Source: Streptomyces armeniacus | GTDB taxonomy: Bacteria; Actinomycetota; Actinomycetes; Streptomycetales; Streptomycetaceae | DNA length: 64,000 nt | Assembly: GCF_003355155.1 (NCBI RefSeq) | Contig: NZ_CP031320.1 | Span: 6,253,367-6,317,366, forward strand | Reading direction: 5' to 3' | In this document: positions 24,708 through 33,454 of the stretch, piece by piece | Layout of the letters: every line of letters starts with the position of its first letter | Numbering within the stretch: position 1 is the first letter of the stretch | Notes under the pieces: model-generated | Told to the model about the DNA's origin: nothing | Seen by the model: the letters and a program-made list of their open reading frames with translations, nothing else | The model's database searches: none | Made by a program: the position numbers and the translations under genes

Positions 24708-25479
24708 CCTCGATGACGCTGACCGCGGTACCGTCCTTGATCTGGACCTTGGCGGAGACGCCCTTCTTCGCGGCGGCCTCGAGCTCCGTCTCGCTGCACT
24801 TGGTGGCGGCCTGGCCGTTCTCGTCGCCGCAGATCTCGCCCGCGCCCTGGATGTTGGTGGTCGTGGACGTGAAGAAGGCCTGCTCCTTGCCCTTCATGTC
24901 GCTGACCGTGTACTTGCCGGGGGCGAGGTAGGAGACCGTCCCGAACCAGGTGCCGCTGACGCCCTTGTCCCCGCCGGAGTTGTCGCCGCCGCCCGAGCGG
25001 TCGTCGATGATGCTGACCGCGGTGCCGTTCTTGATCTGGACCTTGGCGGAGACGCCCTTCTTGGCGGCCGCTTCGAGCTGGGCCTCGGTGCACTTGGTGG
25101 CGGCCTGGCCGTTCTCGTCGCCGCAGATGTCGCCCGCGCCCTGGATGTTGGTGGTCGTGGAGGTGAAGAACTGCTGCTTCTGGTCCTTCATGTCCGTCAC
25201 GGTGTACTTGCCGGGGGCGAGGTAGGAGACCGTCCCGAACCAGGTGCCGCTGACGCCCTTGCCGCCCTTCTTGCCCGGCTTTTCGGCCGAGTTCGCCTGG
25301 GTGCCATCGTTGTCACTCGCGCTGTCGCCGCCCCCGGTCTCCTGCTCCGACGACGAGGAGCCCTTCGACTTCTTGCTGTCCGAGTCGCTGCTGCTGTCCT
25401 GGCAGGCGGTCATCATGGCGGTGGTCGCGACGAGGGCGACGGTGGTGAGGACGGTCTTGCGAGCGTGAGTGCGAAGCAT
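24700..25479 (-). CDS. Lipoprotein with tandemly duplicated 87-residue domain
   Basis: A 259-residue protein starting at ATG 25479 (earlier in-frame starts lack a signal). The N-terminus is a lipoprotein signal with the TACQ lipobox at about residue 26. A Ser/Asp/Lys linker follows, then two copies of one domain. Each copy begins GVSGTWFGTVSYLAPGKYTV, contains FFTSTTTNIQGAG, a Cys pair (ICGDENGQAATKC), KGVSAKVQIK, and ends SVIEDR or SIIDDR. The copies differ at about ten positions, so the duplication is recent. The two Cys per copy could form a disulfide. It is anchored outside the membrane; the function is unknown. It is convergent with lanA. Confidence 0.75.
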   Translation of the reverse strand: MLRTHARKTVLTTVALVATTAMMTACQDSSSDSDSKKSKGSSSSEQETGGGDSASDNDGTQANSAEKPGKKGGKGVSGTWFGTVSYLAPGKYTVTDMKDQKQQFFTSTTTNIQGAGDICGDENGQAATKCTEAQLEAAAKKGVSAKVQIKNGTAVSIIDDRSGGGDNSGGDKGVSGTWFGTVSYLAPGKYTVSDMKGKEQAFFTSTTTNIQGAGEICGDENGQAATKCSETELEAAAKKGVSAKVQIKDGTAVSVIEDR

Positions 25480-25736
25480 GGTGTGGTTCCCCCCAGATGA
25501 GGTGCTCGGTGCCAGCCGCCCAACTCCCCGGCCGCTGCGCTTTCTTGGTCTGAGCACCACTCTGGTCAACATCACCGCGCCGGGGGAAGGGCGGTTACGG
25601 AGTGATGACACAGTCGCGGTCGGTACGGGACACCCGGGACGGGGCCTGATCAAAAGTCACGCCGGGGACGCGTGTGATGCGGCGAGGCGCGGAAAACCGC
25701 TACCGGCGTGCCGCGCGTACGTGCTTACGTGACCGC

Positions 25737-26378
25737 ATGGTGCCCACCGACCGTCTCCTCGCCTTCGCCGTGGCGTCGTTCCTGCTCATCGTCGTCCCCG
25801 GACCGAGCGTGCTGTTCGTGGTCGGGCGGGCGCTCGCGCAGGGGCGCCGTGCCGCGCTCACGACCGTCGTGGGGAACACGGTCGGCGCGTACGTCCTCGT
25901 GGCGGCCGTCGCCCTCGGCGTGGGCTCCGTGGTGGAGCGCTCGGCGCTCGTCTTCACCGCGCTGAAGCTGGCGGGCGGCGCGTACCTGGTGTTCCTGGGG
26001 GTCAGGGCCGTACGCCAGCGGGGTTCGCTGCAGGCGGCGTTCGCGGGGGAGGGTCCGGCGGCGCAGGGGGGACTGCGTACGTTCTGGGAGGGGTTCGCGG
26101 TCGGCGTCGCCAACCCGAAGACGATCGTGTTCTTCGCCGCCGTGCTGCCGCAGTTCGTGGACCGCGGCGCCGGGCACGTGGCGGCGCAGATGCTGGTGCT
26201 CGGCCTGGTCTTCAACGCGATCGCGCTGGCCTCCGACAGCGTGTGGGGGCTGGCGGCGGCCACCGCGCGCAACTGGTTCGCGCGCTCACCGCGCCGCCTC
26301 GCGGTGATCGGGGGCGCCGGCGGGCTGACGATGATCGGGCTGGGCGTGAGCGTGGCGGCGACCGGGCGCAACGACTGA
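25737..26378 (+). CDS. LysE/RhtB family amino-acid exporter
   Basis: A 213-residue membrane protein starting at ATG 25737. It has the family pattern FAVASFLLIVVPGPSVLFVV, GRRAALTTVVGNTVGAYVLV, LKLAGGAYLVFLGVRAVR and FAVGVANPKTIVFFAAVLPQ, with about six membrane segments. These proteins export amino acids or homoserine lactones by proton exchange. No regulator of the LysG type is adjacent. It is not obviously linked to the lanthipeptide locus. Confidence 0.88.
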   Translation: MVPTDRLLAFAVASFLLIVVPGPSVLFVVGRALAQGRRAALTTVVGNTVGAYVLVAAVALGVGSVVERSALVFTALKLAGGAYLVFLGVRAVRQRGSLQAAFAGEGPAAQGGLRTFWEGFAVGVANPKTIVFFAAVLPQFVDRGAGHVAAQMLVLGLVFNAIALASDSVWGLAAATARNWFARSPRRLAVIGGAGGLTMIGLGVSVAATGRND

Positions 26379-26487
26379 GGCCGCGGGGACGGACGGCGCG
26401 GGACCGAAGGCCGGGGTCGGGGCCGGTCAGCCCCAACGGGCGGCGCCGGCGCGCTGATCCTCCGGGCGCGCCGCCCGCCGGAGGGCG

Positions 26488-27177
26488 TTACCCAGGCCGC
26501 GAAGCCCGCGACAGCATGAGCTCAATGGCCGTGCCGACCGTGTACTCGTACTCCGCGTACCTGTCGAACCTCGCCAGATGGGGAGCGGCCTCGGCCGTCC
26601 TCGGAAGTCCGGACCGCTCCAGGGTCTGCCGGCGCGCCGCGACGGCGCTGTCGCCGACGCCGAAGGCCTGGCCGGCGTGGACCTCCCGGAGGAGCGTGCC
26701 GACGAGGGTGGCGACGAACACGCGCAGCAGGTGTACGGACTCCTCGAGCGGGCAGCCGGCGTCGCGCAGCACGGAGAGCAGCGCTTCGGTGGGCGCAAGC
26801 CCTTCGAGCGAGGCCAGTTGGCGCGTGAGGGTGAGCGCCGCGGCCTCGGGGTGGCGGAGTGCCCTGTCCCGGAAGGCGTCGGCGATGGCGCGCAGGTCGA
26901 GTCGTACGTCACCGGTGCGGGCCGGGATCTCCATCCCGCTCAGGAGATGTTCGGCGACGGCGTCCAGGAGCCCGTCCTTGCCGTGCACGTGGTTGTAGAG
27001 GCTCTTGGCGTCCACGCCCAGGAGCCTCGCGACGGATCGCATGCCGACGGCGCCGACGCCTTCGGCGTCGATGACGCGGAGGGTCGCGTCGACGATCGAC
27101 TCCCGGGAGAGCCGGGTGGCGCCCTTCGGCGGGCGGCCTCGACGGGCGGCGTTGGCCGGGGCTTGCGCGCGGGTCAT
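26488..27177 (-). CDS. TetR-family regulator
   Basis: A 229-residue protein starting at ATG 27177. The N-terminal HTH reads LSRESIVDATLRVIDAEGVG, MRSVARLLGVDAKSLYNHVH and GKDGLLDAVAEHLL. The C-terminal domain is the TetR_C type seen in tetracycline-repressor relatives (ALRHPEAAALTLTRQLASLEG). It is divergent from the SnoaL-like gene at 27335, and the palindrome between them is a likely operator, so it probably represses that gene and itself. Confidence 0.88.
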   Translation of the reverse strand: MTRAQAPANAARRGRPPKGATRLSRESIVDATLRVIDAEGVGAVGMRSVARLLGVDAKSLYNHVHGKDGLLDAVAEHLLSGMEIPARTGDVRLDLRAIADAFRDRALRHPEAAALTLTRQLASLEGLAPTEALLSVLRDAGCPLEESVHLLRVFVATLVGTLLREVHAGQAFGVGDSAVAARRQTLERSGLPRTAEAAPHLARFDRYAEYEYTVGTAIELMLSRASRPG

Positions 27178-27245
27178 GGCGACATTGTGCAGGCGGCAGC
27201 GTGCAGACGGCATGGTGCAGACGGCGGGGACGTCCCGTCCCTGGC

Positions 27246-27270
27246 ATTAACCCACGGCGTGGGTAAAATA
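27246..27270. promoter_or_regulatory. TetR operator over a promoter
   Basis: ACCCAC, GGC, GTGGGT (27250-27264), directly followed by TAAAAT (27265-27270), which looks like a -10 box for the SnoaL-like gene. A bound TetR dimer would cover the promoter. Confidence 0.55.
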
Positions 27271-27334
27271 CTGGGGCCGATGCGCTGCCGCCCCCGGTCC
27301 GAGCCGCTGATCCGAGTCGCTGAGGAGCCTCGCC

Positions 27335-27904
27335 ATGTCCCTTCCCCCGCGCTTCACCCTGCCGCCCGAAGACGTCCTGCGCGCCCGGGAGAAGCTGGTT
27401 CTGGACCACTTCCGCGACGAGGTGCGCCAGGACTGGGACGCCACGCTCTCGACGTTCCCGCACCCGCGCTACGAGCTGATCGCCCCGATGCAGGTCCACG
27501 ACGGCGACGGCGAGGTCCGGGCGTACTACCACGACACCCGCGTCGCGTTCCCCGACCAGCACCACGAGCTGATCGCGCTCCGGCACAGCGCGGACGCGGT
27601 GATCGTGGAGTTCTGGCTGCTGGGCACCCACAACGGTCCACTCGGCGCGATCCCGCCGACCGGCAGCACGCACCGCACCCGGATGACGGCGTACTTCGTC
27701 TTCGACGAGCACGAGAACCTCGTCACCGAGCGGATCTACTTCGACCAGCTCACCATCCTCGGACAGCTCGTCGGCGGCCTCGACAAGCGCAAGCCCACGG
27801 GCCTGCTCAAGCTCGCCCGAGTGCTCAAGGGCGCCATGTCGAAGTCCGGCGGCAAGCCCGACCCGCGGCTGCTCGGCACCACCCCGCCCGACCTCACCGG
27901 CTGA
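27335..27904 (+). CDS. SnoaL-like / NTF2-fold protein
   Basis: A 189-residue protein starting at ATG 27335. The pattern of an N-terminal helix (EKLVLDHFRDEVRQDWDATL), PHPRYELIAP, a long strand with ADAVIVEFWLLGTHNGPLGA, and FDEHENLVTERIYFDQLTIL at the end is that of polyketide-cyclase/ester-cyclase-like NTF2 proteins. It may bind or isomerise a small hydrophobic molecule. The Lys-rich C-terminal tail is unusual for the fold. It is divergent from, and probably controlled by, the TetR regulator. Confidence 0.75.
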   Translation: MSLPPRFTLPPEDVLRAREKLVLDHFRDEVRQDWDATLSTFPHPRYELIAPMQVHDGDGEVRAYYHDTRVAFPDQHHELIALRHSADAVIVEFWLLGTHNGPLGAIPPTGSTHRTRMTAYFVFDEHENLVTERIYFDQLTILGQLVGGLDKRKPTGLLKLARVLKGAMSKSGGKPDPRLLGTTPPDLTG

Positions 27905-27972
27905 CCGGACGGCGTTCACGGGCGCGGGAAAACCCCGTGCCGTACGGGACACCCGTACGCAACACTCACCGC

Positions 27973-28563
27973 ATGACCGCCGCGCTCGCGCCACCCCTAC
28001 CGCCCGCACCCGTTCAGGCCCTGATCGTCGTGGACGTGCAGACGGCGTTCGTCACCGGCACGGCCGCCGTGCCCGGCGCGGCCCGGCTGCTGCCGCGGGT
28101 CGAGGACCTGGTGGCGCGGGCGCGTACGGCAGGCTCGCTGGTCGTCCACCTCCAGAACGACGGCCCGCCGGGCGCGGACGACGAACCGGACACGCCCGGC
28201 TGGGAGTTGTACCTGCCGGTGGCCGAAAGCCCGCGCGAGACGGCGCTGCGCAAGACGGAGGACGACGGCTTCGCGGGCACGCCGCTCGGCGGACTCCTCG
28301 ACGCGGCAGGCGTACGGGACCTGGCCGTGTGCGGTGTGATGTCCGAGATGTGCGTCAGCGCGACGGCCCGTACGGCGCTGGCGCGCGGCCACCGCGTCGT
28401 CGTACCGCACGACGCGCACGCCACGCAGAACATCCCGGCGGCGCCCGGCATCAGTGGGCCCGTCCCGGCCGCCATGGTGTCGCGGGTGGCCGAGTGGGCG
28501 CTCGGCGACGGGGCCGAGATCGCCGCACACGCCGCCGACGTCGCCTTCGCCCCGCCCGGCTGA
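27973..28563 (+). CDS. Isochorismatase-like cysteine hydrolase
   Basis: A 196-residue protein starting at ATG 27973. It has the catalytic Asp in ALIVVDVQTAF, the Lys in TALRKTEDDGF and the Cys in GVMSEMCVSATARTALARGH, the full triad of nicotinamidase/isochorismatase-type hydrolases. The CVSATAR motif following the cis-peptide VMSEM is typical. The substrate could be an amide or N-carbamoyl compound. It lies 68 bases after the SnoaL-like gene, same strand, and could be co-transcribed. Confidence 0.88.
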   Translation: MTAALAPPLPPAPVQALIVVDVQTAFVTGTAAVPGAARLLPRVEDLVARARTAGSLVVHLQNDGPPGADDEPDTPGWELYLPVAESPRETALRKTEDDGFAGTPLGGLLDAAGVRDLAVCGVMSEMCVSATARTALARGHRVVVPHDAHATQNIPAAPGISGPVPAAMVSRVAEWALGDGAEIAAHAADVAFAPPG

Positions 28564-28580
28564 ACAGCCCCGCCCGCCGA

Positions 28581-29597
28581 CTACCCCTTCGCGATGAACC
28601 CGTTCTCGCGGAGGAAGCGCAGCGCCGCCTCGTCCGGTGTCCTGCCGTCCAGGTCGACCATCGCGTTGAGGTCGATGACCGTCTCCTTGGTGAGCTCGCG
28701 GCCCAGGCGCTCCGCCAGCTCCCGCAGCTCAGGGTGCTTCCGCAGGGTGTCCTCGCGGAGAGTGAGGGCCGCGAGCTCCGTCGTGAAGTGGCCCTTGTCG
28801 TCCGTCAGTACCTTCAGGTCCAGGGACTCCAGGCGGGCGTCCGTCGTGAACACCTCGGCGAGCCGGCAGGGGCTGCCCTTCGCCACGTTGACGTAGTTGA
28901 GGGCGAGCGCGTTCTGGTAGACCTGCGGCGACGGGAACGAGACGCCGTACGTCTTCTGGAGCGCCCGGATCTCGCGGTCCAGGAACTCCGAGGCACCGCA
29001 CAGCGTCAGCTCGTCCGGGTGCTCCTCGCCGAGCCGCTTCAGGTCGCTGAGCTTCTCCACCTCGCCCACGGGCCCGTCCGCGTCGCCCGCACGCGCGATG
29101 GCGTACTGGTTGCCGAACCGGGCGGGCCCGAGCCACTCGATGCCGTGCTTCTCGGCGTCCTCGCGTGCCGTCGCCTCGTACTGCCGCTTCGACCCCTGCA
29201 CCGGCCGGTCGTGGCCGAGGAACTGGGTCCAGCCGGTGCCGCTGTACTCCCAGTACATGTCCACGTCGCCGCTCTTGAGCGCGCCGCGCACGATGGCGGA
29301 GCCGTTCAGGCCGGTCTGGTCGGCCGTACGGGCGCCCGCCGCGCGGAGTGCGTAGATCATGATCTTGCCGAGGATCTTCTGCTCCGTGAACTCCTTCGAG
29401 CCCACCGTGAACTCCGCGCCGTCCAGGTCGAAGTCCTTCGCCAGCGACCCGCCGCGCAGCTCGCGCGCGCCGACCGAACCGGTGTCGCCCGCCGCGCCGG
29501 AGCAGCCGCTCAGCGCGGGCACGGCCAGTGCGGCGGCCAGGGCGAGCAGCACCGCGAGCCGCCGTGGGGTTGTCCTTGGGGTGCGCACGGCGTGCAC
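28581..29597 (-). CDS. OpuC-type osmolyte-binding lipoprotein
   Basis: About 338 residues. The start is one of several GTG codons at 29588-29600 after AAGGAAGG; I give 29597. The signal peptide ends in the lipobox LSGC. The mature part is a glycine-betaine/choline binding protein of the OpuAC/OsmX group: FTVGSKEFTEQKILGKIM, LKSGDVDMYWEYSGTGW, YGVSFPSPQVYQNALALNYV. It delivers a quaternary amine to the permease pair encoded upstream. It is the last gene of the four-gene minus-strand ABC operon. Confidence 0.85.
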   Translation of the reverse strand: MHAVRTPRTTPRRLAVLLALAAALAVPALSGCSGAAGDTGSVGARELRGGSLAKDFDLDGAEFTVGSKEFTEQKILGKIMIYALRAAGARTADQTGLNGSAIVRGALKSGDVDMYWEYSGTGWTQFLGHDRPVQGSKRQYEATAREDAEKHGIEWLGPARFGNQYAIARAGDADGPVGEVEKLSDLKRLGEEHPDELTLCGASEFLDREIRALQKTYGVSFPSPQVYQNALALNYVNVAKGSPCRLAEVFTTDARLESLDLKVLTDDKGHFTTELAALTLREDTLRKHPELRELAERLGRELTKETVIDLNAMVDLDGRTPDEAALRFLRENGFIAKG

Positions 29598-29623
29598 CAC
29601 CTTCCTTTCCGTGTCCGGATGCG

Positions 29624-30439
29624 TCACAGGCCGCGCGGCCGCAGGAAGTCCTCGGCCATGCCCGCCAGCCAGTCGATGAACAGGGCGAGTACGGCGACGA
29701 GCACGCTGCCGGTGACGAGGACGAGGTTGCGGCTGGAGCTGATCCCGTTCGAGATGACGTCGCCGAGCCCGCCCGCCCCGATGAACGTGGCGAGCGCGAC
29801 CGTTCCCACGGTGATCACCAGCGCCGTACGGACGCCCGCGAGCATCACCGGTACGGCCAGCGGCAGTTCGATCCGCCACAGCACCGCCCCGCGCGTCATC
29901 CCCATGCCCTCGGCCGCCTCGATCACCGAGCGGTCCACCTGCTGGAGCCCTGCGATGGTGTTGCGGAGGACAGGCAGGATGCCGTACGCGACGAACGCGA
30001 TGACCGCGATCTGGTTCACGCCGAGGCTGACGAAGGCGACCGCCAGCAGCACGATGAGCCCCAGCGACGGCAGCGCCTGCCCGATGCTCGCGACGGCGAG
30101 CACCGGCCCGGCGATACGGCGCGCCCAGCGCCGCGTCAGCAGCACACCGAGCGGAATGGCGATCACCAGGATCAGGACGGTGACGACGGCGGTGAGCTCC
30201 AGGTGCTTGACCGTACGGCTCACCAGGTACTCGGAGTTGAGGCTGCGCTCCTCGATCAGGTCCCGCTGCTGCGAGGAGACGTGCAGGGCGAGCACGAGCA
30301 GTACGACACCGAGCCCGAGCGGGGTGAGGGCGTAGCGCAGCAGCGCGGCGCGCCTCGGGCGCGCGGGCGCGCGTGTCGGCGCCGATACGGGCGCGGGTGT
30401 GGGCGCCGGCGCCGGTGCGGTGGACGTGGATGCGGGCAT
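29624..30439 (-). CDS. Glycine betaine/choline ABC permease
   Basis: A 271-residue membrane protein starting at ATG 30439. After a Pro/Ala-rich tail-like N-terminus there are about six membrane segments and the EAA loop region QVDRSVIEAAEGMGMTRGAV. GQALPSLGLIVLLAVAF is typical of ProW/OpuCB permeases. It pairs with the second permease at 31632-32279 to form the channel. Confidence 0.87.
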   Translation of the reverse strand: MPASTSTAPAPAPTPAPVSAPTRAPARPRRAALLRYALTPLGLGVVLLVLALHVSSQQRDLIEERSLNSEYLVSRTVKHLELTAVVTVLILVIAIPLGVLLTRRWARRIAGPVLAVASIGQALPSLGLIVLLAVAFVSLGVNQIAVIAFVAYGILPVLRNTIAGLQQVDRSVIEAAEGMGMTRGAVLWRIELPLAVPVMLAGVRTALVITVGTVALATFIGAGGLGDVISNGISSSRNLVLVTGSVLVAVLALFIDWLAGMAEDFLRPRGL

Positions 30440-30444
30440 CGCGG

Positions 30445-31629
30445 CTACGCCTCCTGCAACTGGTCGGAGCCGTCCGTACGGCCGCGCCCGTGCACCGTGT
30501 TGATCAGCGCGCGCAGGGAGTCCATCTCCACCACGCCCCGGTACCGGCCGTCGCCGTCCACCACCGCCAGCACCGACGAGTTGGCCGCCAGCATGTGGTC
30601 CAGCGCGTCGAAGAGGCTGTCGCCCGGACCGAGCGCCCGCAGCAGCGGCAGCGCCCCGCCGACCTCCCGCCCGGCGCCGGTGACCGGCAGCCAGCTCGTC
30701 GGCCGGTCGTCGTCGTCCAGGACGAGCAGGTGATCGCGCTCCGTACGGGCGGCTGCCGTACGGCGCTGCTCGCCGTCCGCGGACTCCGCGACGGTCGGCC
30801 ACGCCGGCAGCTCCAGGCTGTCCATCCGGGTCAGCGACAGCCTCCGTACGGAGGCGCCCGCACCGATGAAGTCGGAGACGAAACCGTCGGCGGGGTCGGC
30901 CAGGATGCGTTCGGGGGTGTCGTACTGCAGCACCTTGCCGTTGTCGGCGAAGATCGCGATCAGATCGCCCATACGGACGGCCTCGTCGATGTCGTGCGTG
31001 ACGAAGACGATCGTCTTCCGCACCTCCGCCTGGATGCGCAGGAACTCGTTCTGCAGCGACTCCCTGTTCAACGGGTCGATCGCACCGAACGGCTCGTCCA
31101 TCAGCATCACCTGCGGATCGCCGCCCAGCGCCCGCGCGACGCCCACCCGCTGCTGCTGGCCGCCGGAGAGCTGCTTGGGGTAGCGGCGGCGGTACGTGTC
31201 CGGGTCGAGGCCGACGAGCCGCAGCAGCTCGTCGACGCGTGCGGTGACGCGCTGCTTGTCCCAGCCGAGCAGCCGCGGGACGGTGGCGATGTTGTCCGCC
31301 ACCGTACGGTGCGGGAACAGGCCGCCCTGCTGGATCGTGTAGCCGATACGGCGGCGCAGCAGGTGCGCGGGCACCTCGGTGACGTCCTTGCCGTCCAGGT
31401 GGATGCGGCCCGAAGTGGGCTCGATCAGCCGGTTGATGAGTTTCATCGTGGTCGTCTTGCCGCAACCGGACGGGCCGACGAACGTCACGATCCGCCCCTC
31501 GGGGATGTCGAGCGTCAGCTCGTCCACCGCCGCCTCGGACTGGCCGGGGTAGCGCTTCGTCAGCCGGTCGAGGCGGATCATGGGGTCCACGTGGGCGTTC
31601 GCGTTCGCGTCAGGAGTCTTTTCGGTCAT
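30445..31629 (-). CDS. Glycine betaine/choline ABC ATPase with CBS domains
   Basis: A 394-residue protein starting at ATG 31629. It has Walker A GPSGCGKTTT, signature LSGGQQQRVGVARAL, Walker B VMLMDEPFGAIDP and the H-loop FVTHDIDEA. The C-terminal 130 residues contain a CBS pair (LDHMLAANSSVLAVVDGDGR, YRGVVEMDSL), known in OpuA/OpuC as ionic-strength or nucleotide sensors. It sits between the two permease genes, with only 2-5 base gaps. Confidence 0.9.
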   Translation of the reverse strand: MTEKTPDANANAHVDPMIRLDRLTKRYPGQSEAAVDELTLDIPEGRIVTFVGPSGCGKTTTMKLINRLIEPTSGRIHLDGKDVTEVPAHLLRRRIGYTIQQGGLFPHRTVADNIATVPRLLGWDKQRVTARVDELLRLVGLDPDTYRRRYPKQLSGGQQQRVGVARALGGDPQVMLMDEPFGAIDPLNRESLQNEFLRIQAEVRKTIVFVTHDIDEAVRMGDLIAIFADNGKVLQYDTPERILADPADGFVSDFIGAGASVRRLSLTRMDSLELPAWPTVAESADGEQRRTAAARTERDHLLVLDDDDRPTSWLPVTGAGREVGGALPLLRALGPGDSLFDALDHMLAANSSVLAVVDGDGRYRGVVEMDSLRALINTVHGRGRTDGSDQLQEA

Positions 31630-31631
31630 GA

Positions 31632-32279
31632 TCAGGCACCGAGTCCCTTGGGTGTGGTGAGTCGGTTCACGACGGCGTAAGCCAGATCGAACAGCACGGC
31701 CAGCAGCACGATGCCCGCCGCGCCCTCGATGGTCAGATAGATCGCGAACGGCGTGCCCGCGGTGGCCAGGCCGTCCAGAATGAGATTGCCGAGCCCGGGC
31801 CCGTTCACCGCCGCCGCGATGGCGGCGATGCCCAGCAGCAGCTGGGTGGCCACGCGCAACCCGGTGAGCAGCACCGGCCAGGCCAGGGGCAGTTCGACCG
31901 TCGCCAGCACCCGCGCCCGGCCCATGCCCATCGCGCGGGCCGACTCGACGACGGCCGGATCCAGCTCCCGCAGTCCCACGATCGTGTTCCGTACGACGGG
32001 CAGCAGCGCGTACAGCGTGAGCGCGACCACGGACGGGCCGCTGCCCAGCCCGAGCGGCGTGATGAGCAGCCCGAACAGCGCGTACGACGGGATCGTCAGC
32101 AGCAGCCCGGCCACGGCCAGCACGGCGGCGCGGGGCGCGCCTGTACGGTACGTCAGCACCGACACCGGCACCCCGATCAGCACGGCCAGCCCGAGCCCCT
32201 GGAGCACCAGGAGCGCGTGCGCGACCGTGGCGTCCAGGACGTCCGTCCAGTTCCCCTGGAGGAATTCGAAGAAGTTCAT
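31632..32279 (-). CDS. Glycine betaine/choline ABC permease, first gene of operon
   Basis: A 215-residue membrane protein starting at ATG 32279, after CTGGAGGA-like sequence (MNFFEFLQGNWTDVLDATVA). The EAA loop ELDPAVVESARAMGMGRARV and segments such as AVLAVAGLLLTIPSYALFGLL match OpuC permeases. The stop is 3 bases from the ATPase start. The order permease-ATPase-permease-binding protein is standard for this transporter. Confidence 0.87.
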   Translation of the reverse strand: MNFFEFLQGNWTDVLDATVAHALLVLQGLGLAVLIGVPVSVLTYRTGAPRAAVLAVAGLLLTIPSYALFGLLITPLGLGSGPSVVALTLYALLPVVRNTIVGLRELDPAVVESARAMGMGRARVLATVELPLAWPVLLTGLRVATQLLLGIAAIAAAVNGPGLGNLILDGLATAGTPFAIYLTIEGAAGIVLLAVLFDLAYAVVNRLTTPKGLGA

Positions 32280-32296
32280 GGCGGCCGGTCCGGCGG

Positions 32297-33298
32297 CTAG
32301 GCGTTGGCCGTCGCGGGCGCGGGCGCGGGCGCGGGCGCGGATGCGGGTGCGCTTGCGTGCGGCGCCGCGGCGGGCGCGGGTACGGGCTGGGCAGCCGGGC
32401 CGTGCGCGAACGCCTCCGCGTAGAACGCGTCCAGCTCCTCCACCAGCGCGCGGAACGTGGGGTGTTCGTCGAACATCCACTCCGTGTGCCCGGCCCCCTC
32501 GATGAGGTGCAGCCGCTTCGGCTCCCGCGCGTGCTCGTACAGCGCCCGCGCCTCCTCAGGGAGGTGCAGCCCGTTCTCGGCACCGTGCACGACGAGCAGC
32601 GGGCGCGGTGCGATCCGGTGCACGACGCTCTGTGGCGAGAAACGGAGAAGCATCTCCGCGGACTCCAGCGAGACGCCCGAACCGAAGCCCGGCGCCTTGT
32701 ACAGCTCCTCGCCCACGTAGCCGTCCGTCCGGCCGTCGCGGTCCAGCCGCACGATGTCCCACGGCGACGTGATCTCCGAACGGCCCCGCTCCGCCCGCCG
32801 CCCGCGGTCTCCCGCGATCCGCTCCAGCAGGCTGTTCCAGGTGGCCTCGTCGTGCATGTTCCGGGTCGAACGGGTGCCGTCACTGATGCAGTTGACGGAC
32901 GCCACCGCCCGTACGCGCAGATCATCCGCCGCCTCCGCGACGACCACGCCGCCGCCCATGCCCCAGCCGAGCAGCGCGATACGGCCCGCGTCGAGCAGCT
33001 CCGCCGCGGCGGCCCGGTCCACGGCGGCCCGCAGATCCTCCGCCCACTCCTGCGGCACCAGCCGGCCGCGCTCGCCCTCGCTCGTACCGAAACCGCGGTA
33101 GTCGAAGGCGACGACGGCATAGCCGCGGGCCGTCAGCGCGCGGGCGAAACGCTCGGGGTGGATCACCTTGAGGCCCTGGTAGCCGGAGGCGGGAATCACC
33201 ACCGGATACGGCGCGCCCGCCCCGTTGTCGTCCGGGAGGTGCAGGTCGGCGTCGAGGCGCAGCCCGCTGCTGAAGAAGGGAAAGGCATGGGTGTGCAC
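32297..33298 (-). CDS. Alpha/beta-hydrolase-fold protein lacking the nucleophile Ser
   Basis: A 333-residue protein starting at ATG 33298. The fold signs are clear: YPVVIPASGYQGLKVIHPER, AVVAFDYRGFGTSEGERGRL, the nucleophile elbow, PRPLLVVHGAENGLHL and a final His in GAGHTEWM. At the elbow the usual G-x-S-x-G reads GWGMG, with Gly at residue 113 where Ser, Cys or Asp is expected. It is therefore probably not a classical hydrolase, but may bind a ligand or use other chemistry. The C-terminus is an Ala/Pro repeat tail. It lies 17 bases upstream of the osmolyte transporter operon on the same strand and may share its transcript. Confidence 0.8.
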   Translation of the reverse strand: MHTHAFPFFSSGLRLDADLHLPDDNGAGAPYPVVIPASGYQGLKVIHPERFARALTARGYAVVAFDYRGFGTSEGERGRLVPQEWAEDLRAAVDRAAAAELLDAGRIALLGWGMGGGVVVAEAADDLRVRAVASVNCISDGTRSTRNMHDEATWNSLLERIAGDRGRRAERGRSEITSPWDIVRLDRDGRTDGYVGEELYKAPGFGSGVSLESAEMLLRFSPQSVVHRIAPRPLLVVHGAENGLHLPEEARALYEHAREPKRLHLIEGAGHTEWMFDEHPTFRALVEELDAFYAEAFAHGPAAQPVPAPAAAPHASAPASAPAPAPAPATANA

Positions 33299-33359
33299 GG
33301 TGTGGTTCCTCCGGGGGTGCGTCGTGTGCGGTATGGGTTACGCGTTGGGTTGTACGGGT

Positions 33360-33425
33360 GTGTGGTGCGGTGCGGTGCCTTGCGGTGCGGTGCGTTGCGT
33401 TGCGTTGCGTTGCGTTGCGTTGCGG
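33360..33425. repeat. Pentanucleotide tandem repeat (TGCGG/TGCGT)
   Basis: About thirteen consecutive 5-bp units, first TGCGG-type and then a clean run of TGCGT, between the IclR gene and the alpha/beta-hydrolase gene. The length is likely to vary between strains. It sits in the leader of the hydrolase gene. Confidence 0.75.
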
Positions 33426-33454
33426 TTTCGCGTGTTGCGGGGTTACGTGCGGTG

